Of a stretch of 64,000 nt of DNA, positions 1 through 7,671 are shown piece by piece. This DNA is from UBA3910 sp002391465 (lineage in GTDB: Bacteria; Bacillota; Limnochordia; Darwinibacteriales; Darwinibacteriaceae). The DNA lies in assembly GCA_030054835.1 (NCBI GenBank), contig JASGVS010000005.1, positions 1 to 64,000 of the forward strand. The letters are read 5' to 3'. Position numbers and translations under genes: made by a program. Numbering within the stretch: the stretch's first letter is position 1; every line of letters begins with the position of its first letter. The notes under the pieces were generated by a model. That model had not been told where the DNA came from. It worked only from the letters and a program-made list of their open reading frames with translations, and ran no database searches.

Positions 1-217
1 ATGGGACGAGATTCTCGCGGTGCCACCCAATTTGAACTCTAAGCAGAGTCATCTTTTGGCCAGATAACGGTGGCAGCCGGCACATCCTTTGCATCAGATG
101 GCAACTCCAGGGTGTCCTTCCGAAAAAAGTCCTTTGCTGAGCTTCCACCATCCCCAGCTCGCTAGGAAAGTCCCTTCTCCGTACTCTCCCCTTCATCATA
201 ATTGGTCGTTCTTGTTT
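1..217 (-). promoter_or_regulatory. T-box riboswitch leader (partial, 3' end outside window)
   Basis: On the minus strand positions 29 to 16 read TGGGTGGCACCGCG, matching the conserved T-box bulge that pairs with the NCCA end of uncharged tRNA. It is followed at once by the GAGAATCTCGTCCC segment typical of the antiterminator/terminator. Upstream, the strand carries further Stem I hallmarks: an AGTA loop-E element near 181-184 and a GGGATGGTGGAAGC distal loop near 140-153. The element should control an aminoacyl-tRNA synthetase, amino acid biosynthesis or transport gene lying to the left of the window. The specifier codon could not be fixed with confidence; GCC, GUU or UGC in the segment near 100-107 are the candidates. 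Confidence 0.88.
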
Positions 218-223
218 TTTACT

Positions 224-252
224 ATTTAAGCAGATAAATCGGTCCCTGTCAA
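224..252 (-). promoter_or_regulatory. Sigma-A promoter of the T-box leader
   Basis: A perfect -35 TTGACA (252-247, minus strand) is separated by 17 bases from TTAAAT (229-224). It lies directly after the MarR stop codon and about 7 bases before the inferred start of the T-box transcript, so spacing and position both fit. Confidence 0.6.
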
Positions 253-260
253 GGCCTACC

Positions 261-734
261 CTATTGACAATCAGCGTGATGGCAGAATAAACAACGGTCA
301 TGTTCTGCAAAGGATCGGCCGATCTTTTGCACTAGTTGGATAAACTGGTCCCTTTCTCTATCTGTAAGGGAAGCCAACAGCTTCTCGTCCCAGTCCCGCA
401 TCAATCGGAACAGTCCGTCTTTGATCTCCTCAGCCTTATCCGTTAAATACACACGATAGGCCCGGGCATCATCCCGATCCACCCGGCGCACCACATAACC
501 CTCTTCCTCCAGTTTGGCTATCGCCCGGGTAGTGTTGGCACCATCGATATTGAGCAAAGTAGTTAACTCCTCCTGCCTAACCCCATCGCGGTAATAGAGC
601 TCGAGTAGGAACATTATCTGACCGCTGCCAATACCATACTCTTTCAGACCTTGGGCAGCCTCCCGCATGGATAGGCGGTGCAGGATGGAAAACCAGCGGC
701 CCAAATACTGATCCGGACACTTTTTCAAGGGCAT
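261..734 (-). CDS. MarR family transcriptional regulator
   Basis: 157-residue winged-helix regulator. The central part (about residues 30-105) has the MarR pattern: a helix-turn-helix with the segment RQEELTTLLNIDGANTTRAI, then a wing around GYVVRRVDRDDARAYRVYLT. MarR proteins bind palindromic operators as dimers and are usually released by small ligands. The tail carries a cysteine/histidine-rich end (CLFCHHADC), unusual for the family, which could bind metal or sense redox state; that is inference. It follows the MATE exporter gene by 29 bases on the same strand, so it probably regulates that exporter and itself. An AGGGGAGG Shine-Dalgarno touches the ATG; the spacing is very short, so the true start is not certain. 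Confidence 0.85.
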   Translation of the reverse strand: MPLKKCPDQYLGRWFSILHRLSMREAAQGLKEYGIGSGQIMFLLELYYRDGVRQEELTTLLNIDGANTTRAIAKLEEEGYVVRRVDRDDARAYRVYLTDKAEEIKDGLFRLMRDWDEKLLASLTDRERDQFIQLVQKIGRSFAEHDRCLFCHHADCQ

Positions 735-764
735 CCTCCCCTCTTCTCACTGTTTTTTAGTTCA

Positions 765-2135
765 TCATACTGCCAAATCTACTTCAGCAGTCTGGGCACG
801 GATTCTAGCCCGTGCGTAGAAAAAGATCGCCACCTGCCCTGCTCCCGCTACCGCCCACGTTACCGGGAAACACAGGTAAACGGTGAGCAGACTGGGATAC
901 CAACGAAACACTGTTGCCAGCCAGGCAAGGCGCAGTACCAAGTTGCCCGCCAAAGCGCAAACGGTTGGTAGAATAGCAAACCCCATGGCTCGTGTCAGAC
1001 CGGGGAAAACCATCATTATGCCGCACATGAAATAGGTAGTCATGGTCACCCTGGAGCGCAGCATGCCAATACTGATCACTTCCGGGTCGGACGTGTAGAT
1101 CCCTAACAGGTACGGTCCGAATACGAGTATGGCAGTGCATACGATCAAGCTGGTTGCCAGGACAAGGATAGCTGTCACTTTGGCCAGGTGGTCTATGCGG
1201 TCATATTTTTTTGCTCCCATGTTCTGGCCTGCAAAGGCCAATACAGCATTATAATACGCATTCATTATAGTACCCACAAAACCCTCCACGTTCCCTGCCG
1301 CAGTATTAGCAGCCACCACCGTGGACCCGAAGGAGTTCACGGCCGATTGAATGGCGACGTGGGATATGGAGAAAAGGGAATTCTGCAGGCCGGCAGGTAT
1401 ACCAATATAGGCTATCTCTTTCAGCTTGTCCCAATCGATCCTGAGCCGCCTCAAGCTGAATCTCAGCGGCCCCGTGTTTCGCAGCAAGTTGAGCATTATT
1501 AGGGTTAAGGACAGATACTGGGAGATTACAGTAGCCCAAGCGACACCGGAGACACCTGCGTTCAGGGCAATGACAAAAAGCAGGTTAAGGAGCACATTGA
1601 CAACACCGGCTGCAGACAAAAAGTACATGGGCCGCGTGCTGTCCCCCGTTGCCCTGAGAATGGCTGCGCCAAAGTTGTAGATCATGGTGGCCGGTACACC
1701 CAAAAAATAAATCCGCATGTAAACGGTGGAAAGATCGATTATATCCGCAGGCGTTCCCATCAGATTGAGGAGCGGTCGGCAGAACACAACGCCGATCACA
1801 GCTACCAAGAAACCACCTATCACACTGATGGTAATGGAAGTGTGGACCCCCTGACGAATGTCCTCAACCGCTTTTGCACCGTAGTCCCGTGCCACAACCA
1901 CACTTGTACCGACAGAAAGACCAATAAACAGGTTGATAATTAGGTTGATCAAAGGCCCAGTGGCACCCACCGCCGCTAAGGCCTGGCTTCCCGCAAACCG
2001 ACCAACAACGACCATATCTGCGGCATTAAAGAGGAGCTGCAGAATGTTCATGGCCATGATGGGCAGTGCAAAGGCTAACAGCTGGCTGAGCAGCGGTCCA
2101 GAAGTCATATCCGATTGACGTTTCCTTACTGTCAT
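765..2135 (-). CDS. MATE family efflux transporter
   Basis: 456-residue integral membrane protein with about twelve hydrophobic segments in two similar halves, matching the MATE (NorM/DinF-like) multidrug and toxin extrusion family, which exports cationic drugs or metabolites by Na+ or H+ antiport. The N-terminus (SGPLLSQLLAFALPIMAMN, then NAADMVVVGRFAG) is characteristic. The next gene downstream encodes a MarR regulator, a common regulatory pairing. An internal ATG nine codons on (2108) would give the more usual MTSGPLL start; neither ATG has a strong ribosome-binding site, so the longer form is given. The substrate cannot be told from sequence. Confidence 0.92.
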   Translation of the reverse strand: MTVRKRQSDMTSGPLLSQLLAFALPIMAMNILQLLFNAADMVVVGRFAGSQALAAVGATGPLINLIINLFIGLSVGTSVVVARDYGAKAVEDIRQGVHTSITISVIGGFLVAVIGVVFCRPLLNLMGTPADIIDLSTVYMRIYFLGVPATMIYNFGAAILRATGDSTRPMYFLSAAGVVNVLLNLLFVIALNAGVSGVAWATVISQYLSLTLIMLNLLRNTGPLRFSLRRLRIDWDKLKEIAYIGIPAGLQNSLFSISHVAIQSAVNSFGSTVVAANTAAGNVEGFVGTIMNAYYNAVLAFAGQNMGAKKYDRIDHLAKVTAILVLATSLIVCTAILVFGPYLLGIYTSDPEVISIGMLRSRVTMTTYFMCGIMMVFPGLTRAMGFAILPTVCALAGNLVLRLAWLATVFRWYPSLLTVYLCFPVTWAVAGAGQVAIFFYARARIRAQTAEVDLAV

Positions 2136-2206
2136 TTACGCTAACGCATCCTTTTGCTGTAGATATTATTCTTCTAATTTCAGGACTCCAATCCCCCTGC
2201 CCCCAT

Positions 2207-3322
2207 TTACCAAGGCCACAGCCCCCACAGCTTTTCCCATAAAGAGCAGTTCTGCCTTTGGTAATGTTCCAACCGAGCAAACAAATAGGGCGCATAATCC
2301 CTAAAGGTAGGATACTGCTCCCTATTGGAGCGGTAATACTCCAACTGCTCTACTACGAACTGGGTAAGATAGAACCCTCGCGCTTCGTTATACTGAAGGG
2401 TCGCCTTGGCTTCCGCAACACCGTATAAATCCTTGGCCGCTAAAACCTCTGCCGCCCGCAAAACCTGCTCATTCAGAAAAGAACCTATGTCACCATACGC
2501 TTGACTGCGCATCTCTTCCCGCACCCGATACAGAAGCGGTTTCAGATTTCTTACCCTATGGGGATGGGCCTCCAGACTGGGGTTAACAAAGGAGTGGCCC
2601 AGCTCGTGAATTGTCAGCTGTTCCAAACTTCGCCCTGTCTGAAATTGGGGCATTGTCGCGCTGATCCCCCATTCCCTTGTGATCTGGTAGGCGATCATCT
2701 CACCCTCTGCAGTTGTTACGGTTGCGCCATATCCACCCCCGGGAAACATAGCTGGGGCAAGAATCAGGTGAAATTCGGAACCCTGCCAGCCAAAGAACTC
2801 TTCTAACCATACCCGAACTGCCTGGGGGTTAAAATCAATGCTGCATTCCGCAACAATGTCAGCTAAATAGGGCTGCCAGGCAGTATAGAAATCCAAAAAT
2901 CTAGACTCCGCCGCCAGATCCTTTAGGGCAAGGCGAAACTCCTCCAAACGATCTCGATTTCCGGCCCGCTTGATGAGGTATGCACTATACTCGTGGGCCA
3001 GTTCCAACTCCGGTAGGGGACCTAAATGCACAATGAAGGCAGGCGGAGCATCGTAGGTAAAGCCCCGATCGGTGAGCCCTTGGGCCAGCTTAACTGCCTG
3101 GTGGTCCCGATAGGGGGTAAAAAACTCGTACAGCGCACGGTAATATTCGTTACCACTGCCTTCAGGACCCCGCCGCTCAATCCACGTCGTCTGAGACAGT
3201 ACACCTGCCAAAAGCTCCATCTCCGGTGAGATTGTTAAGACCAAGTCTCGAGCCGAGCCTACTGTGCTTAGGAGGAGAAGTAAACACACGAACAAGACGA
3301 TCATCTTTACTCGCATCCACAT
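2207..3322 (-). CDS. Exported DUF4932-type putative zinc metalloprotease
   Basis: 371 residues with an N-terminal signal peptide (hydrophobic stretch about residues 6-23, ending in VGSA). The body resembles DUF4932, a family of uncharacterised extracytoplasmic proteins; this is recalled from pattern, not searched. A clear HELGH zinc-binding motif sits at residues 239-243, with nearby acidic and histidine residues, so a gluzincin-like metallopeptidase fold is likely. It probably acts outside the membrane. The gene lies 71 bases upstream of the MATE gene on the same strand and has its own candidate promoter, so co-transcription with MATE is possible. The substrate is unknown. Confidence 0.7.
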   Translation of the reverse strand: MWMRVKMIVLFVCLLLLLSTVGSARDLVLTISPEMELLAGVLSQTTWIERRGPEGSGNEYYRALYEFFTPYRDHQAVKLAQGLTDRGFTYDAPPAFIVHLGPLPELELAHEYSAYLIKRAGNRDRLEEFRLALKDLAAESRFLDFYTAWQPYLADIVAECSIDFNPQAVRVWLEEFFGWQGSEFHLILAPAMFPGGGYGATVTTAEGEMIAYQITREWGISATMPQFQTGRSLEQLTIHELGHSFVNPSLEAHPHRVRNLKPLLYRVREEMRSQAYGDIGSFLNEQVLRAAEVLAAKDLYGVAEAKATLQYNEARGFYLTQFVVEQLEYYRSNREQYPTFRDYAPYLFARLEHYQRQNCSLWEKLWGLWPW

Positions 3323-3365
3323 ACACCCTATCCTTGTCCCACAAATTTACTGCCTTATCACGGCT

Positions 3366-3394
3366 ATCATACAATACCTGTCCACTGATAGCAA
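3366..3394 (-). promoter_or_regulatory. Candidate sigma-A promoter for the DUF4932 gene
   Basis: On the minus strand TTGCTA (3394-3389) and TATGAT (3371-3366) are 17 bases apart, about 45 bases before the coding start. Four and five of six bases match the consensus. Confidence 0.45.
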
Positions 3395-3418
3395 TAGAGT
3401 TGGGCTAAGCCCAGGCAG

Positions 3419-3814
3419 TTACTGCCGAAGGAGCCCGCCTAAAATCCCTCCAAGCAGCCCCAAAAAGGCCATGCGTAGAAGCCTCTTCCACCACAGCACG
3501 GTTGCAAACAGTCCTTGATTTCCCCCTAACCATGTGAGGAGCAAGAATGCAGCCGTTCCCACGCATAATCCATGGAACCAAGCCCTGCGCTGACAGCGAT
3601 TACCGGCCCACACAGAGCCAATCACCACGGCTAGATGGACCAGCACACTGAACAGCCGGGGACTACCCTGCCACGAGGCAAAATAGACTAAGAGAGCTAA
3701 GATGAGAGATAGGAGCATCAAGAGCACTACCACCAGAAAAACGCCCTGCAGTAGCGCCATTGGATGCAGATTCCCTGTACGCCTGTCCTCCGGTATCAAT
3801 TTCTTGCCCACCAA
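3419..3814 (-). CDS. TIGR04086 family membrane protein
   Basis: 131-residue protein with four hydrophobic segments (about residues 18-46, 56-72, 80-95 and 108-130) and a glycine-rich last helix ending in LLGGILGGLLRQ. Length and topology match the TIGR04086 family of small membrane proteins found in endospore formers, whose function is unknown. Charged residues are confined to the N-terminus and short loops. It lies between the EF-G-like gene, which has its own terminator, and the DUF4932 gene, whose promoter follows it, so it may be a single-gene unit. No motif suggests an enzymatic role. Confidence 0.6.
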   Translation of the reverse strand: MVGKKLIPEDRRTGNLHPMALLQGVFLVVVLLMLLSLILALLVYFASWQGSPRLFSVLVHLAVVIGSVWAGNRCQRRAWFHGLCVGTAAFLLLTWLGGNQGLFATVLWWKRLLRMAFLGLLGGILGGLLRQ

Positions 3815-3843
3815 ATACCACCCCGTTACAACCTATGATGGAC

Positions 3844-3878
3844 AAAAAAAAATATGCAACCCCTTCCGGGGTTGCATA
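3844..3878 (-). terminator. Rho-independent terminator after the EF-G-like gene
   Basis: On the minus strand a perfect hairpin with stem ATATGCAACCCC and a short loop (3878-3852) is followed by an uninterrupted run of T (3851-3844). It begins 13 bases after the EF-G-like stop codon. Confidence 0.92.
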
Positions 3879-3891
3879 TAGCCCAAAGGCT

Positions 3892-5964
3892 TTATTCATC
3901 ATCCTTTTTCTTTGCTGCAGCGATGACCTGCTCTGCAATCTGGGCAGGTACCTCTTCGTAGTGACTGAACTCGGAAGTGAACGAGCCACGTCCCTGGGTC
4001 ATTGAGCGCAAATCAATGGCGTACTTGAACATTTCGGCCATGGGCACTTGTGCCTTAATAACCTGGTACTTGCCGCGGGGCTCCATACCCAAGATCCTAC
4101 CGCGTTTCTTGTTCATGTCACCCATAATATCGCCCGTGAATGCCTCGGGGACTACAATCTCCACATTCATAATAGGCTCGAGCAGAACGGGGTTGGCTTC
4201 GAGGAAACCTTTGCGGAAAGCCATACCTGCCGCAATCTTAAAGGCCATCTCAGACGAGTCCACCGCATGGTAAGAACCATCATAGAGCGAAACTCGAACG
4301 TTGTCCACCGGGAATCCTGCCAGCGGGCCATCATCGAGAATCTCCCGCAGGCCCTTCTCAACTGCCGGGATATACTGCCTGGGCACCGCGCCGCCAAAGA
4401 TATCATCAACGAACTCCAAGCGATCATCGAGTTCCGGATCGGCAGGAGAAATCTCCAACATAACATGACCGTACTGGCCGCGTCCACCGGACTGTTTCCG
4501 GTGTTTGCCTTCTGCCTTGGCACGACCACGAATTGTCTCTCTGTAAGGAACAATTGGGTCGGTGAGTTCAACCTCTACACCGAACTTCTTGGACAGCTGA
4601 CTCATTATCACTTCTAAGTGAAGGTCACCCATACCGCTGACCAGGTTTTGGCCTGTTTCAAAACTCTTTTCAACCACAAAGGTGGGATCCTCTTCCGCTA
4701 GGCGAGACAGACCAGAGCCGATTTTATCCTCGTCGCCTTTTGTCTTAGGCTCGATTGCTAGAGTCATAGTCGGTTTGGGGAAGGCAATGGGCTCGATAGC
4801 AACCTTACGATCCTTAGAAGATAAGGTGTCGTTGGTTGTGGTGTCCTGCAACTTTGCAACTGCGCCCAAGTCGCCAGCACCGAGTTCGCTTACCGCGATA
4901 TGATCCTTACCCTTAATGACAAACAGCTGACCGATGCGCTCATCACGCTGGGTGCGGACATTATAGACGCTACTGTCAGACCGGAATGTACCTGAGAAGA
5001 CCCTAAAGAGGGTGAGTTTTCCAACATAGGGGTCTGCCATAGTCTTATAGACAAGTGCGGAGAGCTGACCGTCATCGGTGGATATGGTTACTTCATTGCC
5101 TTCTTCGTCTCTTCCAACAATTGTACGCTCTGCCGGGGATGGCATGCATTGGACAAGATGATCCAACAACAGCGGAACACCGATGGTATCGGATGCACTG
5201 CCGCACAGTACAGGCACCATTTCACCTGTTTGGGTACCAAGCTTTACAGCCTGCTCAATCTCCTTATCCGTTAATTCCTCTCCTTCGAGGAATTTCAGCA
5301 TGAGCTCGTCGTCTGCCACGGCCGCCGCCTCGACCATTTCTTCCCTAGCCTGTTCAACTTCATCCATCATGTCAGCTGGGATTTCCCCTTCTTTAAGCTG
5401 ATCCCCATCCTTAATGAACGCCTTCATTTTGACTAGGTCTACGATGCCGGAAAAGGCTTCGCCGTTGCCGATGGGGAGTTGTACTGGAACGATCTTGGGA
5501 CCGAAGTGATCACGCAGTTCGTCGATTACTTTACTGAAGTTGGCATTCTCCCGCTCCATTTTATTTATGAAAATCGTGCGGGGCAGATTGGCCTCTTCCA
5601 ACTGATCCCAAGCCTTCTCTGTACCCACTTCGACACCACTCGAAGCGCAGACGACCAGTAGCGCGGAGTCTGCTACCGTTACTGCAGCGATAACATCGCC
5701 CACAAAGTCGAAGTAACCGGGTGTATCGAGGATGTTGATTTTATTGTCTTTCCACTCTACTGGAGCAAGCGAGGTATTAATGGTGATCCCCCGACGGGTT
5801 TCTTCCGGATCAAAGTCCATGATGGAAGTACCATCATCCACCCTTCCCAGGCGGTTTATACCTTTTGCTACAAAGAGCATGGCTTCGGCCAGTGAAGTCT
5901 TACCCGCACCGCCATGCCCTAAAAGAGCTACATTTCGTAAAAACTCTGTGCCGTATTTTTTCAC
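3892..5964 (-). CDS. fusA: Elongation factor G-like translational GTPase
   Basis: 690 residues with the full EF-G domain order: G domain, domain II, III, IV (residues about 475-600) and V. The P-loop is GHGGAGKT (16-23), switch II is DTPGY (80-84) and the base-recognition motif is NKME (134-137). The usual motif is NKxD, so the last aspartate is replaced by glutamate. The P-loop differs from the AHIDAGKT of canonical EF-G and, with the single-gene setting away from rpsG and tuf, points to the EF-G-like paralogue (FusA2 type) rather than the main translocase; a role in ribosome translocation or recycling is inferred. The start is GTG, chosen because GGAGGAG lies 6 bases upstream; the nearby ATG is out of frame. 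Confidence 0.9.
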   Translation of the reverse strand: MKKYGTEFLRNVALLGHGGAGKTSLAEAMLFVAKGINRLGRVDDGTSIMDFDPEETRRGITINTSLAPVEWKDNKINILDTPGYFDFVGDVIAAVTVADSALLVVCASSGVEVGTEKAWDQLEEANLPRTIFINKMERENANFSKVIDELRDHFGPKIVPVQLPIGNGEAFSGIVDLVKMKAFIKDGDQLKEGEIPADMMDEVEQAREEMVEAAAVADDELMLKFLEGEELTDKEIEQAVKLGTQTGEMVPVLCGSASDTIGVPLLLDHLVQCMPSPAERTIVGRDEEGNEVTISTDDGQLSALVYKTMADPYVGKLTLFRVFSGTFRSDSSVYNVRTQRDERIGQLFVIKGKDHIAVSELGAGDLGAVAKLQDTTTNDTLSSKDRKVAIEPIAFPKPTMTLAIEPKTKGDEDKIGSGLSRLAEEDPTFVVEKSFETGQNLVSGMGDLHLEVIMSQLSKKFGVEVELTDPIVPYRETIRGRAKAEGKHRKQSGGRGQYGHVMLEISPADPELDDRLEFVDDIFGGAVPRQYIPAVEKGLREILDDGPLAGFPVDNVRVSLYDGSYHAVDSSEMAFKIAAGMAFRKGFLEANPVLLEPIMNVEIVVPEAFTGDIMGDMNKKRGRILGMEPRGKYQVIKAQVPMAEMFKYAIDLRSMTQGRGSFTSEFSHYEEVPAQIAEQVIAAAKKKDDE

Positions 5965-6077
5965 TCATTCTCCTCCTCTTGATCAACCTCTTCATTTGTA
6001 GCGTTTATATTTTTAAAATACCAAACTAAACTTCAACAAGCGACCGCCGTTTCCTGCCTCTAGGCCAGAAAACATGC

Positions 6078-7433
6078 CTAGTGTACCCACCAGCTCCAAT
6101 TTCTGTCTATCGTCAGCTTACGGCGGGCAGAATCCACGCTGAACGCCCAGCCAAAAAGAGGAAAAAACTCAGACCCGCCATAGGGCTGGCCATCCTTCTC
6201 GAGCAGGCGTCCAGTATATGGTAGTACCAAGCCGTTGTACTCAATACGTCCGCTTGTAAGCCCAACGCGCAAGTAGTTGTTGTCCTTGAGGAAATACCAA
6301 TCACCAATCTGGTAGACAGAAAATCCGATTAGCTCTGCAGTTTCACTGAGATTAAGGAAAGGCTCTCCGTCTGACTCCAGAACATCAACGCTACCCGTAA
6401 TGTCGCGCCCAGCTAGGAGAACAGTCCACTCGCCTGAGTCAGGTGCCAGACGGTAGTAATTGTAGTCTCCATCCCGGAAGAAGAACTGGGAATCTACGTA
6501 GAAGACCTCTCTACCGTAAACTCCCGGCAGACGCCACAATTCCTTCACCGCTGAGGATTGGAGTTCAAATAGGGATAAACCCGTCTTCTGGGAAAAACTC
6601 AGCAGGCCATGTTCAGGTATGTAAAAGAGGTGTTCGCCCAGCTCTGCCGCGTGAAAATGACGGCTGCTTACAACTTCCCCATTGCGCCAGCGCCAGCCGT
6701 ACAGCATTTTCTGACTAGTAATCACGAGCCATTCAGGAGCATTTTGGTCCGCGATGATAAGTAAATCGTCAATGGAGCCCCAAGGATAGTTTTCCCAAAA
6801 TGAAATGAATTCTTGTTCGTCCCAGGTTAAAATTGCCACATAACCTGACCGCAAGGCGTAGACCACATCTATTTGTCCGTCCTGATTGATATCAAATACT
6901 TGGAGATTGGAAACCACTTCACCTGCAGGGGAGCGCCAGAAAGGATAAAGCTTTCCTTCCCAACAGAGGAAGATGGTCACTTCCCCACCGTCCGTCAAAG
7001 CGACCACGTCACTCCAACCGTCGTTATTCAGGTCATGTACTTCTAGGTGACGGATAGCATCCCAAAGATAGTAGGGTTCGTCACCCCGCTCCCACCGATC
7101 TCCGTTTAGGGTGTAATAATACAGGGCTCCCGCCCCATCGGTACCCACAACTAAGTCGTTCTGAGAGTTTCCTGTTAGGTCTCCCATAGCCAGAGCGGTC
7201 ACTCGGCCTGGAAGAGACTTTATGAGTTCCTTTTTTGCTTCGTTGTCGACCAAATATACGCCCGGTCCTTGGCCAATAATCCGTTCCAAGCGGTTTGCTT
7301 GGAAAAGGTCGCCGAACAAGACGACTGCCCCGCTTAATTCCGGTTCATCCACTACTATGTAAGGAGCAGCCGAGGCTATGGCCGTTGAGCAGAAGAAGGT
7401 TACTAGAATGAGTAAGAAGATTTCTTTCCGCAA
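6078..7433 (-). CDS. Exported FG-GAP/VCBS-repeat protein
   Basis: 451-residue secreted protein. A signal peptide (hydrophobic residues 5-19, cut after about IASAA) precedes a beta-propeller-like region in which short acidic segments recur: GDLTGNSQNDLVVG, HDLNNDGWSDVVAL and FDINQDGQIDVVYA. These are the calcium-binding FG-GAP/VCBS pattern of integrin-like propellers. The C-terminal 90 residues (LNLSETAELIGFSVYQIGDWYFL onward, ending TIDRNWSW) resemble the copper-amine-oxidase N-terminal-like domain often seen on Bacillota cell-surface proteins. The start is TTG at 7433, seven bases after GGAAGGAGG; an upstream in-frame codon has no ribosome site. The function is unknown, probably cell-surface binding. 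Confidence 0.65.
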   Translation of the reverse strand: MRKEIFLLILVTFFCSTAIASAAPYIVVDEPELSGAVVLFGDLFQANRLERIIGQGPGVYLVDNEAKKELIKSLPGRVTALAMGDLTGNSQNDLVVGTDGAGALYYYTLNGDRWERGDEPYYLWDAIRHLEVHDLNNDGWSDVVALTDGGEVTIFLCWEGKLYPFWRSPAGEVVSNLQVFDINQDGQIDVVYALRSGYVAILTWDEQEFISFWENYPWGSIDDLLIIADQNAPEWLVITSQKMLYGWRWRNGEVVSSRHFHAAELGEHLFYIPEHGLLSFSQKTGLSLFELQSSAVKELWRLPGVYGREVFYVDSQFFFRDGDYNYYRLAPDSGEWTVLLAGRDITGSVDVLESDGEPFLNLSETAELIGFSVYQIGDWYFLKDNNYLRVGLTSGRIEYNGLVLPYTGRLLEKDGQPYGGSEFFPLFGWAFSVDSARRKLTIDRNWSWWVH

Positions 7434-7497
7434 AGACAAACCTCCTTCCCAAATAACCAACGTAGTATTCTTTCCTAGCTAATCTTCTAGATCCTTT

Positions 7498-7527
7498 TTA
7501 AAAAACCTACAGCCGCCGCTGTAGGTT
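7498..7527 (-). terminator. Rho-independent terminator after tRNA-Pro
   Basis: A perfect ten-base-pair hairpin (AACCTACAGC arms, 7527-7504 on the minus strand) is followed by TTTTTT. It lies 22 bases after the encoded CCA end of the tRNA. Confidence 0.88.
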
Positions 7528-7549
7528 CATAAGGAATCTGTCAAAAAAA

Positions 7550-7627
7550 TGGTCGGGGCGACAAGATTTGAACTTGCGACCTCTACCACCCCAAGGTAGC
7601 GCGCTAGCCAAGCTGCGCCACGCCCCG
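7550..7627 (-). tRNA. tRNA-Pro (anticodon GGG)
   Basis: The minus strand folds as a complete cloverleaf. The acceptor arms CGGGGCG and CGCCCCG pair fully, the D arm is GCGC/GCGC, the anticodon stem CTACC/GGTAG encloses the loop TTGGGGT with anticodon GGG at 7592-7590, and the T arm GCAAG/CTTGT holds TTCAAAT. The discriminator base is A and the CCA tail is encoded (7552-7550). It reads proline CCC and CCU codons. It stands alone, between its own terminator and the aspartokinase gene. Confidence 0.96.
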
Positions 7628-7637
7628 ACGCATTATG

Positions 7638-7671
7638 AGAATATCATACTTCTACTAAAAAAGCAAGTCAT
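7638..7671 (-). promoter_or_regulatory. Candidate promoter for tRNA-Pro
   Basis: Two overlapping 17-base-spaced pairs are possible on the minus strand: ATGACT (7671-7666) with TATGAT (7648-7643), or TTGCTT (7666-7661) with TATTCT (7643-7638). Either would start transcription just upstream of the tRNA 5' end at 7627. Confidence 0.45.

Noticed and set aside
4048..4617. 189-codon open frame antisense to the EF-G-like gene
   Set aside because: Shadow of a conserved coding region with no family resemblance.
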